64,000 bases of DNA, taken from the NCBI RefSeq assembly GCF_003024195.1, contig NZ_KZ679047.1:124001-188000 (forward strand), given 5' to 3'. A program made the position numbers and the translations under genes. Shown here piece by piece: positions 23,817 to 32,895 of this stretch. The notes below the pieces were generated by a model. That model saw only the letters and a list, made by a program, of their open reading frames with translations. It had not been told where the DNA came from and ran no database searches. Numbering within the stretch: the stretch's first letter is position 1; each line of letters starts with the position of its first letter. This DNA comes from Streptomyces dioscori (GTDB lineage: Bacteria; Actinomycetota; Actinomycetes; Streptomycetales; Streptomycetaceae).

Positions 23817-24539
23817 TCAGTGCTCGTCCCGGCGCCCCGACCGCTGTGCGGGGGCGGGCCGGAAGCGGCGGTGCAGCGCGACTCCGCCCAGCAGCAGTGC
23901 CGCGCTCGCGGCGGCCGTCGGGCCCAGCAGGTCCGTACCGGTCCGGGCGAGGGCGGCCCTGGGGACGGCCTGCGGCAGGATCTGCGGCCCCTCGGCCTCC
24001 ACCGGGTCTGCCGGGTCGGCGGGGTCGGCCGGGTCCACGGGCGGCTCCGACGGCTGGGCGGGCTTCGGACCGGACGGCGTCTCCGGGAGCTGCGGCCCCT
24101 GGCCCGAGGTGTTCGTGGATTCGTTGCCGACGGCGGGGTTGCCGATGCCGACCACGCTCACCGAGTTGCCGGAGACGTTCACGGGGAGCTGGACCGGGAG
24201 GTGCACACCGTTGCCGGAGATCAGGCCCGGCGAGTCCTTCCCGGCCCCCTGGGCGACCGCACCGGCGGAGCCGTCGTGGCCGCCTCCCTCGCCGTCGCCG
24301 CCCTCGTTGGCGCAGCTGTTGCCCGCCGCGGGGTTGAGGAGCCCGACCACGTTCACGGTGTTCCCGCACGCGTTCACCGGTACGTCCACCGGGAGCTGAA
24401 TGGTGTTGCCGGAGATGACCCCGGGCGAGTGGGCCGTGCCGCCGTCGGCCGCGGAGTCCGCGTACGCCGGCATGGTCACGGCCACGGCGCCGGATGCGGC
24501 GGCCACGATGATCAAACCACTTCGGGCAACCCGTTTCAT
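23817..24539 (-). CDS. Long chaplin, sortase-anchored surface protein
   Basis: The 240-residue protein has a signal peptide (MKRVARSGLIIVAAASGAVA, cleavage after about AYA-DS). It contains two chaplin domains at about residues 38-78 and 103-145, a Pro/Asp-rich wall-spanning linker, and a class E sortase signal, LARTG at 197-201, with a hydrophobic segment and an RRFR tail. Domain 1 has the usual Cys pair (Cys58, Cys76); domain 2 has none. Chaplins are amyloid-forming proteins that coat aerial hyphae and spores. The ATG at 24539 is preferred over a longer frame that would extend the signal peptide. Confidence 0.93.
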   Translation of the reverse strand: MKRVARSGLIIVAAASGAVAVTMPAYADSAADGGTAHSPGVISGNTIQLPVDVPVNACGNTVNVVGLLNPAAGNSCANEGGDGEGGGHDGSAGAVAQGAGKDSPGLISGNGVHLPVQLPVNVSGNSVSVVGIGNPAVGNESTNTSGQGPQLPETPSGPKPAQPSEPPVDPADPADPADPVEAEGPQILPQAVPRAALARTGTDLLGPTAAASAALLLGGVALHRRFRPAPAQRSGRRDEH

Positions 24540-24739
24540 TGCTTGTCTGCCTTCCAGGACATGGTCGCGAGCAGGCGCCCGCACCGTTTAAACGCGGGCA
24601 AACCACGCAGGTTATGGCTCATCCGGCAAACGCCCCCTTCGAGCGGACGATCGAACGGGCGGCGACGGAGCGGACCGTGGCCGGTCGGACAACGGCTCGG
24701 CGGACGGCGGCCGAGCACGCGTCGGCCGCACGGGCGGCG

Positions 24740-24805
24740 CACGATAAGGCCTGTTCCCGCGCCCCGCTCGCCGGGAGGCGTGGCCGCGGGTGCCCCCTTA
24801 TCGTG
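24740..24805. other. Long interrupted inverted repeat in a divergent intergenic region
   Basis: CACGATAAGG (24740-24749) pairs with CCTTATCGTG (24796-24805), and inside it CCCGCG (24756-24761) pairs with CGCGGG (24785-24790). The flanking genes are divergent, so this is not at an expected terminator position. The 315-base region 24540-24854 contains no supported gene; it also holds a GTTTAAAC sequence near 24585. Confidence 0.6.
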
Positions 24806-24854
24806 ATCGAGGGGGAAATCCCGGCCGTGGTGCCGGGGCGTCCCGGGAGGCCTG

Positions 24855-26456
24855 ATGCTGTCAACGCGCCAACGCCGTGCCTTCACCTGCGCCATGACGC
24901 TGGCCCTGCTGGGAGCAGGGCTGCCGTCGGTGGCCGCGGCCGCCGCCGACGGACCCGACCTGTCCCGCTTCCACGACCAGACCATCAAGTGGTCGGCCTG
25001 CCCGGGCGACGGACTGCCCGACGGACTGCAGTGCGGGAAGGTGACCGTCCCCGTCGACTACGCGCACCCCGCCGACGGCACGCTCGACCTGGCCATGGCC
25101 AGGTTCCGGGCGACCGGCAAGTCCAGAGGCTCGGTGCTGCTGAACTTCGGCGGCCCCGGCGGCCCGGGGGTGGGCGAACTCGCTGACGGCGGTGAGGACT
25201 TCATGGGTCTCACGAACGGCTACGACGTGGTGACCTTCGATCCGCGCGGCGTCGGCCGGAGCTCTCCGGTCAGCTGCGGCGAGGGCATGGACGACGGAAC
25301 AACGGCCCCCGACCCCGACACGGAGACCGGGGCGGAGACGGAGGCGGACGAGAGCGAGGACCCGCGGGCCGCTCTCGAAGTGCTGCGCGAGCTCGCCGCG
25401 GACTGCGCCGAGCACTCCGGGCCCGTGCTGGGGCACATCGGCACGGTCGACGCGTCGCGTGACCTCGACGTGATGCGCGCGGCCCTCGGCGACGAGAAGC
25501 TCAACTACCTCGGCTTCTCGTACGGAACGCGGCTGGGCGCGGTGTACGCGGCCCAGTTCCCCGACAGGACCGGCCGTATGGTCCTCGACGGCGTGGACAC
25601 CCTCACCGAACCGCTGAGCGAGCAGGGCGTCACCGGCGCCCAGGGCCAGCAGACCGCCCTGGAGGACTTCATCGACTGGTGCACCGAGGACGTCAACTGC
25701 GCGTTCGGCCAGGACTCGCGCTCGGCCCGGGAGGAGGTGCTGCGGCTGATCGGCTCGCTGGACGCGGACCCGGTGCCGTCGGACTTCGGCATACCGTTCT
25801 CCGGCCAGGACCTGGTGGGGGCCATAGGACAGGCCCTCTACAGCAAGGAGCTGTGGCCGGCCCTCTCGCACGCACTCACCTCACTGGTCCAGGACGGCGA
25901 CACGCGGGGCATCATGGGGTTCTTCGTCGGCGGCAGCTCGCGCCCCCGTGCGGGCCATCCCCGCCAGGTCTCCCCCCGTGCGGACGGCGGTCTCGTCGAC
26001 GAGGGAGAGATCCCGCTCGACAACCTCCCGGCCGCGCTCATGGCCGTCAACTGCGCCGACGACCCCGACCGCCCGACCGCCGACCAGGTCGTCGGGAACC
26101 TCGGCAGGCTGCGTGCCGCGTACGAGCAGGCGTCACCGGTCTTCGGCCGGTACCGGCTCGCCCAGGCCCTGATGTGCTACGGCCGCCCCAAGGGCACCTC
26201 GTACATCCGCGACGAGGTACGGGACGTCGACACCCCGAAGATGCTCCTCGTCGGCACCCGCGGCGACCCCGCCACGCCGTACCGCTGGACCACCGAGACC
26301 GCGGACCGGCTCGGCCCGTCGGCCGTCGTCCTCGACAACAAGGGCGAGGGCCACACCGGTTACTCCTCCTCGAAGTGCGTGCACCGGAAGATCGACGACT
26401 TCCTGCTGTACGGGCGACTGCCGGCCGACGGCAGCTCGTGCGGCTCGGAGGAGTGA
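24855..26456 (+). CDS. Secreted tripeptidyl aminopeptidase-like alpha/beta hydrolase
   Basis: The 533-residue protein has a signal peptide (about residues 1-31), an alpha/beta-hydrolase domain with oxyanion region LLNFGGPGGPGVGELADGG, and the nucleophile elbow GFSYG with Ser222. The C-terminal TAP-like domain ends in PKMLLVGTRGDPATPYRWTT and the catalytic His region GEGHTGYSSSKC. This matches the Streptomyces Tap/Slp family of extracellular peptidases that release tripeptides from protein N-termini. An acidic insertion (DPDTETGAETEADESEDP, about 153-170) is unusual and probably a loop. Several Cys pairs suggest disulfides, as expected for a secreted enzyme. Confidence 0.92.
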   Translation: MLSTRQRRAFTCAMTLALLGAGLPSVAAAAADGPDLSRFHDQTIKWSACPGDGLPDGLQCGKVTVPVDYAHPADGTLDLAMARFRATGKSRGSVLLNFGGPGGPGVGELADGGEDFMGLTNGYDVVTFDPRGVGRSSPVSCGEGMDDGTTAPDPDTETGAETEADESEDPRAALEVLRELAADCAEHSGPVLGHIGTVDASRDLDVMRAALGDEKLNYLGFSYGTRLGAVYAAQFPDRTGRMVLDGVDTLTEPLSEQGVTGAQGQQTALEDFIDWCTEDVNCAFGQDSRSAREEVLRLIGSLDADPVPSDFGIPFSGQDLVGAIGQALYSKELWPALSHALTSLVQDGDTRGIMGFFVGGSSRPRAGHPRQVSPRADGGLVDEGEIPLDNLPAALMAVNCADDPDRPTADQVVGNLGRLRAAYEQASPVFGRYRLAQALMCYGRPKGTSYIRDEVRDVDTPKMLLVGTRGDPATPYRWTTETADRLGPSAVVLDNKGEGHTGYSSSKCVHRKIDDFLLYGRLPADGSSCGSEE

Positions 26457-26523
26457 GCCACGTACGACACGCGCGGGAGGGGCGGGTCCGGAAGCCGACC
26501 CGGCTCCACAGGTCGCCCCGGCT

Positions 26524-27786
26524 TCAGAAGTCGACCGGGTCGCGCACGATCGGGCATGTCATGCAGTGCCCGCCGCCCCTCCCCCGCCCCAGCTCGGCGC
26601 CGACGATGGTGATGACCTCGACGCCCGCCTCACGCAGCAGGGCGTTGGTCTGGGTGTTGCGGTCGTAGGTGAACACCACGCCGGGCTCCAGGGCCACCGC
26701 GTTGTTGCCGCTGTCCCACTGCTGGCGCTCGGAGGCGTAGACGTCGCCGCCCGTCTCGACGACCCGCAGTGCGGGGAGCCCGAGGGCCCTGGCGACGACG
26801 TCCACGAAGGGGCGGGAGCCCTCGTCGGTGAGTTCGATCCCGGGTGCCTTGTCGGCGGGCCGCAGGGAGAAGGTGTGGACCTTGTCCATGATGGTCGGGT
26901 ACAGCGTCACGAGGTCGCGGTCGGCGAAGGTGAACACGGTGTCGAGGTGCATCGCGGCACGCAGTTTGGGCATGCCCGCGACGATCACGTGCTCGGCGGC
27001 CCCGTTGGCGAAGAGGGCCGCCGCGACCTGGGTGATGGCCTGGCGGGAGGTGCGCTCGCTCATGCCCATGAGGACCACGCCGTTGCCGACGGGCATGATG
27101 TCGCCGCCCTCGAACGTGGCCTGCCCCCAGTCGAGTTCGGGATCCCCCCACCACACCGTGGAACCCCGGTAGTCCGGGTGGAAGGTGTAGACCGCCTTCA
27201 TGAGGAGCGTCTCGTCGTGCCGGGCCGGCCAGTACAGCGGGTTGAATGTGAGGCCGCCGTAGAGCCAGCAGGTGGTGTCCCGGGTGTAGAGGGTGTTGGG
27301 CAGCGGCGGCATCAAGTACTCGCGTACGCCGGTCGATTCACGCGCCAGGGACACGTAACCGTCACGGAACTCGTCGGGCAGGTCGACGGTGGACAGGCCG
27401 CCGATCAGGTACTCGGCGAGCCTGCGGGGCTCCAGTGACTCCAGGAAGGCGCGGGTGTCGTCGAGGAGTCCGAGGCCGACCTCGTTCGCGGTGATCTTGC
27501 GGTCCAGCAGCCAGGAGCGGGCCTGCGGGTCGGCCACGGTCTGTGCGAGCAGGTCGTGCAGCTCGACGACGTCGACGTCCCGTTCGCGCATCCTGGCGAC
27601 GAAGTCCGCGTGGTCGCGCTGGGCGTTCTCCACCCACATGACGTCGTCGAAGAGCAGGTCGTCGGAGTTGCTGGGGGTGAGCCTGCGGTGGGCGAGGCCG
27701 GGTGCGCAGACCAGTACCTTGCGCAGCTTGCCGACCTCGGAGTGGACGCCGTACGCGGGCCGGGTCGGGGTGTCCTGTGGGGTCAC
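26524..27786 (-). CDS. arcA: Arginine deiminase
   Basis: The 420-residue protein contains the ArcA signatures: VGKLRKVLVCAPGLAHRRLT near the N-terminus, FEGGDIMPVGNGVVLMGMSE, HLDTVFTFADRDLVTLYP, and the C-terminal nucleophile region GRGGGHCMTCPI. It hydrolyses L-arginine to citrulline and ammonia. It starts with GTG at 27786. The gene follows the arginine/ornithine antiporter by 37 bases and both are presumably one transcript. Ornithine carbamoyltransferase and carbamate kinase, which complete the ATP-yielding pathway, are not nearby, so the local role may be acid or ammonia-related, or the other enzymes are encoded elsewhere. Confidence 0.95.
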   Translation of the reverse strand: MTPQDTPTRPAYGVHSEVGKLRKVLVCAPGLAHRRLTPSNSDDLLFDDVMWVENAQRDHADFVARMRERDVDVVELHDLLAQTVADPQARSWLLDRKITANEVGLGLLDDTRAFLESLEPRRLAEYLIGGLSTVDLPDEFRDGYVSLARESTGVREYLMPPLPNTLYTRDTTCWLYGGLTFNPLYWPARHDETLLMKAVYTFHPDYRGSTVWWGDPELDWGQATFEGGDIMPVGNGVVLMGMSERTSRQAITQVAAALFANGAAEHVIVAGMPKLRAAMHLDTVFTFADRDLVTLYPTIMDKVHTFSLRPADKAPGIELTDEGSRPFVDVVARALGLPALRVVETGGDVYASERQQWDSGNNAVALEPGVVFTYDRNTQTNALLREAGVEVITIVGAELGRGRGGGHCMTCPIVRDPVDF

Positions 27787-27823
27787 GGTCTGCCTTTCGC
27801 GGAGCGGGGCGGTGGCTGCGGGG

Positions 27824-29257
27824 TCAGAGGCTGATCCAGCCGCGCGCGAGCGCGACGACGCCCACGACGGCCCCGGCCACCGAGACGGCGAGGATGACGA
27901 GTTCGCGGGGTGAGAAGAGCCGTCGGCCCTGTTCGCGGCGGGCCATGACGAACAGGACCGTGGCGGGCGCGTAGATGATGAGGGACACGAGGAGGTACTT
28001 GAGGCCGGCGGCGTAGATGAGGAACGCGGTGTAGACCGTGGCCAGGGCCGCGACGGGCAGGTCCCACCGGCCCGCGCCGCCGGACCGCGCGACCATGACG
28101 GCGAACCCGGCGGCCAGCAGGAACGGGATGAGGGTCAGGGCGCTGGTCAGGTCGAGCGCGAAGTTGAACGCGTCGTCCGAGAAGAGCGTGACGACGAGCA
28201 CGATCTGGGTCAGCACGGTGGTGATCAGCAGGGCGGGCAGCGGCACGTCGGCCGCCGTGGAACGCCCGAGGAAGCGGGGCATGTCCTCGTCCTTCGCGGC
28301 GACGAAGAGCACTTCGGCGGCCATCAGCGTCCAGGCGAGGTAGGCGCCGAGGACGGAGACGATCAGGCCGACGCTGACGAACACCTTGCCCCAGGTGCCG
28401 ACCGCCTCCTCCAGGACGCCCGCCATGGACGGCTGCCGCAGTTCGGCGATCTCGCTCATCGGCAGGATGCCGTACGACACGATGGTGACCGAGGCGAAGA
28501 TCGCGAAGACGCTCAGGAAGCCCAGGACGGTCGCGCGTCCGACGTCCTCCCGGCGCTTGGCGTGCCGGGAGTAGACGCTGGCGCCCTCCACCCCCAGGAA
28601 CACGAAGACTGTGGCCAGCATGGTGCCCTTGACCTGCTGGAACAGGGAGCCTGCGTAGTCGGCTCCGGCGAAGTTCTCGGCGAAGACGCTGGGCTTGAGG
28701 CAGAACAGCGCGATGAGGACGAAGACCAGGATGGGTACGACCTTGGCGACCGTGACGATCCGGTTGATGGCCGCGGCCTCCTTGACCCCGCGGCTGATGA
28801 GCAGGAAGAACGCCCACAGACCCGCGGAGGAGAGCAGCATGGCGAGGACCGTGTCGCCGTCGCCGAGCGCCGGGGCGATCGCTCCGACCGTCGACATGAT
28901 GAGGACCCAGTACGTCACGTTGCCGACGCAGGCGCTCGCCCAGTAGCCGAAGGCGGCGAAGAAGCCCAGGTACTCGCCGAAGCCCGCCTTCGCGTAGGCG
29001 TAGACACCGGCGTCGAGGTCGGGTCTGCGCAGCGCGAGCCGCTGGAAGACGAAGGCCAGCATGAGCATGCCGGTGCCGGCCACCGCCCACGCGATGAGCG
29101 CGCCGGCCACGCCGGTCTCCTGGCCGAAGCGGCGGGGCAGCGAGAAGACGCCCGCGCCGACCATGGAGCCGACGACCATCGTGGTCAGCGTGGGCAGGGT
29201 CAGTTTGGCTGCGGGCGACCGGGACTCGCTCCCGGTTCCGGTCTCGGCCTGGCTCAT
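27824..29257 (-). CDS. arcD: Arginine/ornithine antiporter-like APC transporter
   Basis: The 477-residue protein has about 12 hydrophobic segments and the APC-superfamily N-terminus LTTMVVGSMVGAGVFSLPRR, with the conserved G(S/A)G-type substrate loop. Other family segments are DLDAGVYAYAKAGFGEYLGF and FVFLGVEGASVYSRHAKRRE, typical of the basic amino acid / polyamine antiporters (ArcD, YjdE). It is upstream of arginine deiminase in the same direction. It probably exchanges arginine for ornithine or citrulline. The ATG at 29257 is 126 bases from the divergent baeRF3 gene. Confidence 0.9.
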   Translation of the reverse strand: MSQAETGTGSESRSPAAKLTLPTLTTMVVGSMVGAGVFSLPRRFGQETGVAGALIAWAVAGTGMLMLAFVFQRLALRRPDLDAGVYAYAKAGFGEYLGFFAAFGYWASACVGNVTYWVLIMSTVGAIAPALGDGDTVLAMLLSSAGLWAFFLLISRGVKEAAAINRIVTVAKVVPILVFVLIALFCLKPSVFAENFAGADYAGSLFQQVKGTMLATVFVFLGVEGASVYSRHAKRREDVGRATVLGFLSVFAIFASVTIVSYGILPMSEIAELRQPSMAGVLEEAVGTWGKVFVSVGLIVSVLGAYLAWTLMAAEVLFVAAKDEDMPRFLGRSTAADVPLPALLITTVLTQIVLVVTLFSDDAFNFALDLTSALTLIPFLLAAGFAVMVARSGGAGRWDLPVAALATVYTAFLIYAAGLKYLLVSLIIYAPATVLFVMARREQGRRLFSPRELVILAVSVAGAVVGVVALARGWISL

Positions 29258-29383
29258 GGGTGTCCTCGGGCGTGGCAGGGAGACGCGAGACGACTGCCCG
29301 GCGACGTTAACAGCGAATTGCCCCTTTTGCCTGGCCGGATTCCTCCGAATGACTCGCCGCCGTTTCAGTCATATGGTGCATCT

Positions 29384-30481
29384 ATGGAGCATCTTCTGAG
29401 CCCCGCCACCCTCACCGAGCTGCGTCGCCCGCGGCCCTACCCGGCGGTGTCGGTGCTGACGCCGACCCACCGCAGGGAGCCCGACAAGGCGCAGGATCCC
29501 GTCCGGCTGCGCAATGTGCTGGCCGAGGCGAAGAAGCAGCTGGAAGCCGATCCCGCCGTTACCCGTGAGCGGCGGACGGATGTCGTCCAGCAGCTCGAAC
29601 AGGCGCTGGCGGAGGTCGATCTGAGCCACTCCGAGGACGGCCTCGCGATCTTCGCGGCTCCCGGGGAGCACCAGGTGTGGTCGCTGGCCCGGACCGTTCC
29701 GGAGCGCGTGGTCCTCTCGGACACGTTCCTCACCCGCAATCTCGTCGCCGCGCAGGCCGCCGAGAGCCCGTTCTGGGTACTGACGGTCTCCGCCGACCGG
29801 ATCTCGCTGTGGAGCGGCGGCGGAGAACGGGTGGCCGAGGCGGCCGTGGCGGGGTTCCCGCTGACTCGGAGCCTCGAACCGCAGGACGTCGAGCGCGAGG
29901 AACGGGTCGGCGATGTGCCGAGCACGTTCCGCGACGAGGAGACACGGCACTTCATGCGGGACGCGGACACCGTCCTCGCCGCCGTCCTGCGCTCCGACCC
30001 GCGGCCCGTGTACGTCGCCGGTGAACAGGCCGCGCTCTCGCTCCTCGGCGAGGTCGGCAACGTCACCAGGGAAGCCGTCCACGTGCCGCACGGCGGTCTC
30101 GGGCATGCCGGGGCCGAGGCGGTGTGGCAGGCGGTCCGTCCGCTGGTCACGGCCGAGGACCTGAGGAGCATCGACGCCGTGACGACCGAGCTGGAGAGCG
30201 CCAAGGGCCGCCGGGCCTACGCGGCGGGCGTCGACGAGGTCTGGCAGAACGCGACCGCCGGCCGCGTGGGCCTGCTGGCCGTCGAGGAGAACTACCGCGT
30301 GACGGTACGCGACGACGGGGGTGACCATCTCGTCCCGGCCGACGGCGACGATCTCGACGCCCGGCACGACATCGTGGACGAGATCGTCGAACAGTGCCTG
30401 GACACCGGCGCGCAGGTCCGCTTCGTCCCGGACGGGACGCTGGCGGAGGCGCAGGGCATCGCGGGAGTGCTCCGGTACTGA
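29384..30481 (+). CDS. baeRF3-type release-factor-fold protein
   Basis: The 365-residue protein matches the bacterial archaeo-eukaryotic release factor family 3: RPYPAVSVLTPTHRREPDKA at the N-terminus, a central GLAIFAAPGEHQVWSLARTV, and a C-terminal eL30/Pelota-like region (VGLLAVEENYRVTV, ending AEAQGIAGVLRY). Such proteins are predicted to act on stalled or stressed ribosomes, but no member is well characterised as far as I know. No Shine-Dalgarno site precedes the ATG at 29384, so a leaderless message is possible. It is divergent from the arc genes, which hints at shared control, perhaps under oxygen or energy stress. Confidence 0.75.
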   Translation: MEHLLSPATLTELRRPRPYPAVSVLTPTHRREPDKAQDPVRLRNVLAEAKKQLEADPAVTRERRTDVVQQLEQALAEVDLSHSEDGLAIFAAPGEHQVWSLARTVPERVVLSDTFLTRNLVAAQAAESPFWVLTVSADRISLWSGGGERVAEAAVAGFPLTRSLEPQDVEREERVGDVPSTFRDEETRHFMRDADTVLAAVLRSDPRPVYVAGEQAALSLLGEVGNVTREAVHVPHGGLGHAGAEAVWQAVRPLVTAEDLRSIDAVTTELESAKGRRAYAAGVDEVWQNATAGRVGLLAVEENYRVTVRDDGGDHLVPADGDDLDARHDIVDEIVEQCLDTGAQVRFVPDGTLAEAQGIAGVLRY

Positions 30482-30539
30482 ATCCGACCGGGTACCGACT
30501 CCGACCGGGTCGGGCCTGCTCGGTCGCGTTCGGACCGGC

Positions 30540-32687
30540 TCAGTCGCGTTCCGCGTTGAGCCGGTCCACCGCGGCCTTCGCGTCTCCGACGGTCAGGTAG
30601 TCGATGGCGACGAAGTTGACCGGCGCACCCCGCACCCGTTCACACTTGTGCGCCCGGTCCAGCACGGCCTGGCGGGTGTTGATCGCGCCCGCGTCGAGGC
30701 GGCTGCCGCCGTCGGCGGTGATGAAGTGGTTGAGCAGGAACAGCCGCTTGCCCGTGCCACCGCGGTGCGGGACACAGCTCAGTTCGGCGGGGGAACGGAA
30801 GGCGAACGGCGTCTCCATGGCGTACCGGTAGAAGTTGCGGTACCAGGGCGCCGGCCCGTCGGCCCGCTCGGCGAAGACCACGAGGCGACGGCCGCTGTCG
30901 ATCATCTCGCCGAGCGTCGGCCAGGGCCGGTCAGGGTCCTCGTCCGGGGTGAACACCAGGTCCCGCAGCCCCGCTTCACCGAACGCCGCCTCCGTGTCCT
31001 CGGCGCTGAGAGCGTCCTGGACGATCAGCGTGAGGACGTCACTCGGGTTGGCCCGCAGCCAGTCGCCGATCTGCCGCAGCGTCGGCACCAGTTCGATCGC
31101 GCCCGCGCGGCAGACGGAGTGACAGAGCCACAGGCCCGGCCTCGGCGGGTTGAGCCCCTGGACGGCAGCGGTGATCTGGCGGCGCAGCTCGGGCGGGAAG
31201 TCCGACTCGTCGAGCCGGTCGGTGACTTCCTCGGGGCGCTCCCAGCGGTAGGTGTCGAGCTGCAGGCCCCGTACGCCGGCGTCGAGCTGGTCGGCGATGA
31301 GGGGGTCCTGGAGGGGGCCGATGAACTTGTCGGCGGTGGTGGACATGGCGTTGTGCGAGGTGAGGTGGGCGACCTCGTCGTACCGCCGGTCGCACAGGTG
31401 CGGGCTGCCCTGGCAGCTGCGCGGGGTGTCGTCGGAGAAGGCGATCGGCACGAGTGCGACGCCCACGAGGGCGAGGGCCGTCGCGCCCGCCGCGGGCCAG
31501 AGTCCCGGCCGCCATCCGCGTACCGGCGTCTCGCGCCGCTCCGCCGCCCACGCCAGGCCGATCAGGAGGGCGCCCGCCACCACCGGCACGAGGGCGGCGG
31601 TCAGCATGCCCGCGAGGAAGCGGTCGACGGCGGTGGCCTGCAGGTCGTCGAGCAGCCGGGCCGCCGACTCCGGCCAGCCCGCGGAGATCTCGACCGGCCT
31701 GCGGCCCACGGTCCACAGGATCACGAGCGCGACGAGCGCCGTGCACAGTCCGCCGGCGGCGAGCGCCCAGCCGAGGTGCCTCAGCCGCCGGGACCGGGAG
31801 TCGGGGCCGGTGAACCAGAGTACGGCGAGGGCCGCGACGCCGAGGGCGGCGGCCAGGGGTTCGACGACGTCGAGCGTGAGGTGGGTGGCCGCGCGGACCT
31901 GCCGCACCTCGTCGAGTTCGAGGTCGGCGGCGACGTCCCAGGTCCCGCCGTCCGCGACCGTACGCAGCCGGGCGGCGGCGGCGCGGGTGCGCTCCGAGAA
32001 GGCCGCCGGTCCGACGGCGGCGAGGGCGGTGGCGATGTCGCCGTTCTGCAGGGCGACCGTGACCTCCGGGCGCAGCGTGCCGCGTACGTCCTCGGGGGCG
32101 GCCCGCAGCAGGGCGTCGGCGGCGGTGGCCGCCTGGGCCTTCGTCAGGGCGAGCGTCGGCAGGCCCTCCGGGGGCCGTCCGGCGCCTACCTCTCCCACCG
32201 CGTCCCTCAGGTCGGCGAGGAACGCCGGAAAGTCCGGTTCCTGCTGTTCCTGGAGCGAGGCGACCATGTCGCCGAAGTACGCCCTGGTCAGGCCGGTGAT
32301 GTTGGCGATGACGGGCCGCAGGTCGACGGAGAGCCGCAGGTCGTCCCTGTCGCCGCGCAGGTAGTCGACGAGGTGCCCGATCTGCTGGTCCGTCAGCGTG
32401 CGCAGGGTCTCGGGCGGGAGGACCGTCTTGAGGTTGGAGGTCAGCACGGCCTCGGGCACCGGCAGCCGTCCCAGCAGGTCGCGGGTGACCGGCGTGATCC
32501 GCGGGTCGACCAGCACCTGGTTGTAGAGCCGGTCGTACGCGTGCTCGTCGGCCAGTACCGACCGGTGGAAGCCCGCGCTCAGTACGGTGCTGCGCGCGGT
32601 GGCCGTCAGCGCGACGACCGCGACGCACAGGACCGCGCAGATCCAGGCCGCGCAGCGCAGCGCTCGTATCCGGGTCGACCCGACCAT
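30540..32687 (-). CDS. Membrane protein with PLC-like (PI-PLC X) catalytic domain
   Basis: The 715-residue protein has one N-terminal transmembrane segment (about 12-30), a 240-residue extracytoplasmic region, and about four transmembrane segments between residues 280 and 420. From about residue 435 a PLC-X-like domain follows: EVAHLTSHNAMSTTADKF with the catalytic-type His445, QLDAGVRGLQLDTYRW, and LWLCHSVCRAG with a second His. The CxxxxxxxC pairs near 425 and 520 suggest an exported location. Phospholipase C-type phosphodiester cleavage is the family expectation; the substrate is unknown. The start is uncertain: ATG 32687 is used here, with a TTG 18 bases upstream as alternative. Confidence 0.75.
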   Translation of the reverse strand: MVGSTRIRALRCAAWICAVLCVAVVALTATARSTVLSAGFHRSVLADEHAYDRLYNQVLVDPRITPVTRDLLGRLPVPEAVLTSNLKTVLPPETLRTLTDQQIGHLVDYLRGDRDDLRLSVDLRPVIANITGLTRAYFGDMVASLQEQQEPDFPAFLADLRDAVGEVGAGRPPEGLPTLALTKAQAATAADALLRAAPEDVRGTLRPEVTVALQNGDIATALAAVGPAAFSERTRAAAARLRTVADGGTWDVAADLELDEVRQVRAATHLTLDVVEPLAAALGVAALAVLWFTGPDSRSRRLRHLGWALAAGGLCTALVALVILWTVGRRPVEISAGWPESAARLLDDLQATAVDRFLAGMLTAALVPVVAGALLIGLAWAAERRETPVRGWRPGLWPAAGATALALVGVALVPIAFSDDTPRSCQGSPHLCDRRYDEVAHLTSHNAMSTTADKFIGPLQDPLIADQLDAGVRGLQLDTYRWERPEEVTDRLDESDFPPELRRQITAAVQGLNPPRPGLWLCHSVCRAGAIELVPTLRQIGDWLRANPSDVLTLIVQDALSAEDTEAAFGEAGLRDLVFTPDEDPDRPWPTLGEMIDSGRRLVVFAERADGPAPWYRNFYRYAMETPFAFRSPAELSCVPHRGGTGKRLFLLNHFITADGGSRLDAGAINTRQAVLDRAHKCERVRGAPVNFVAIDYLTVGDAKAAVDRLNAERD

Positions 32688-32847
32688 GCCCTCATGCTGC
32701 GCCAAGGATCACGTGCTGGCGAGCCGTGCGGCAGAACGGGTGAGGCATTTTCGGACGGACCCCCGGCCTGCGGGCCCGCACGGCATGCCTCAGTGGTATT
32801 CACGTCATAAAGTGCATTTCGACCCCCCGGCCTCTCCGGCTCATCGC

Positions 32848-32887
<40 letters not shown>

Positions 32888-32895
32888 AGCATTCG

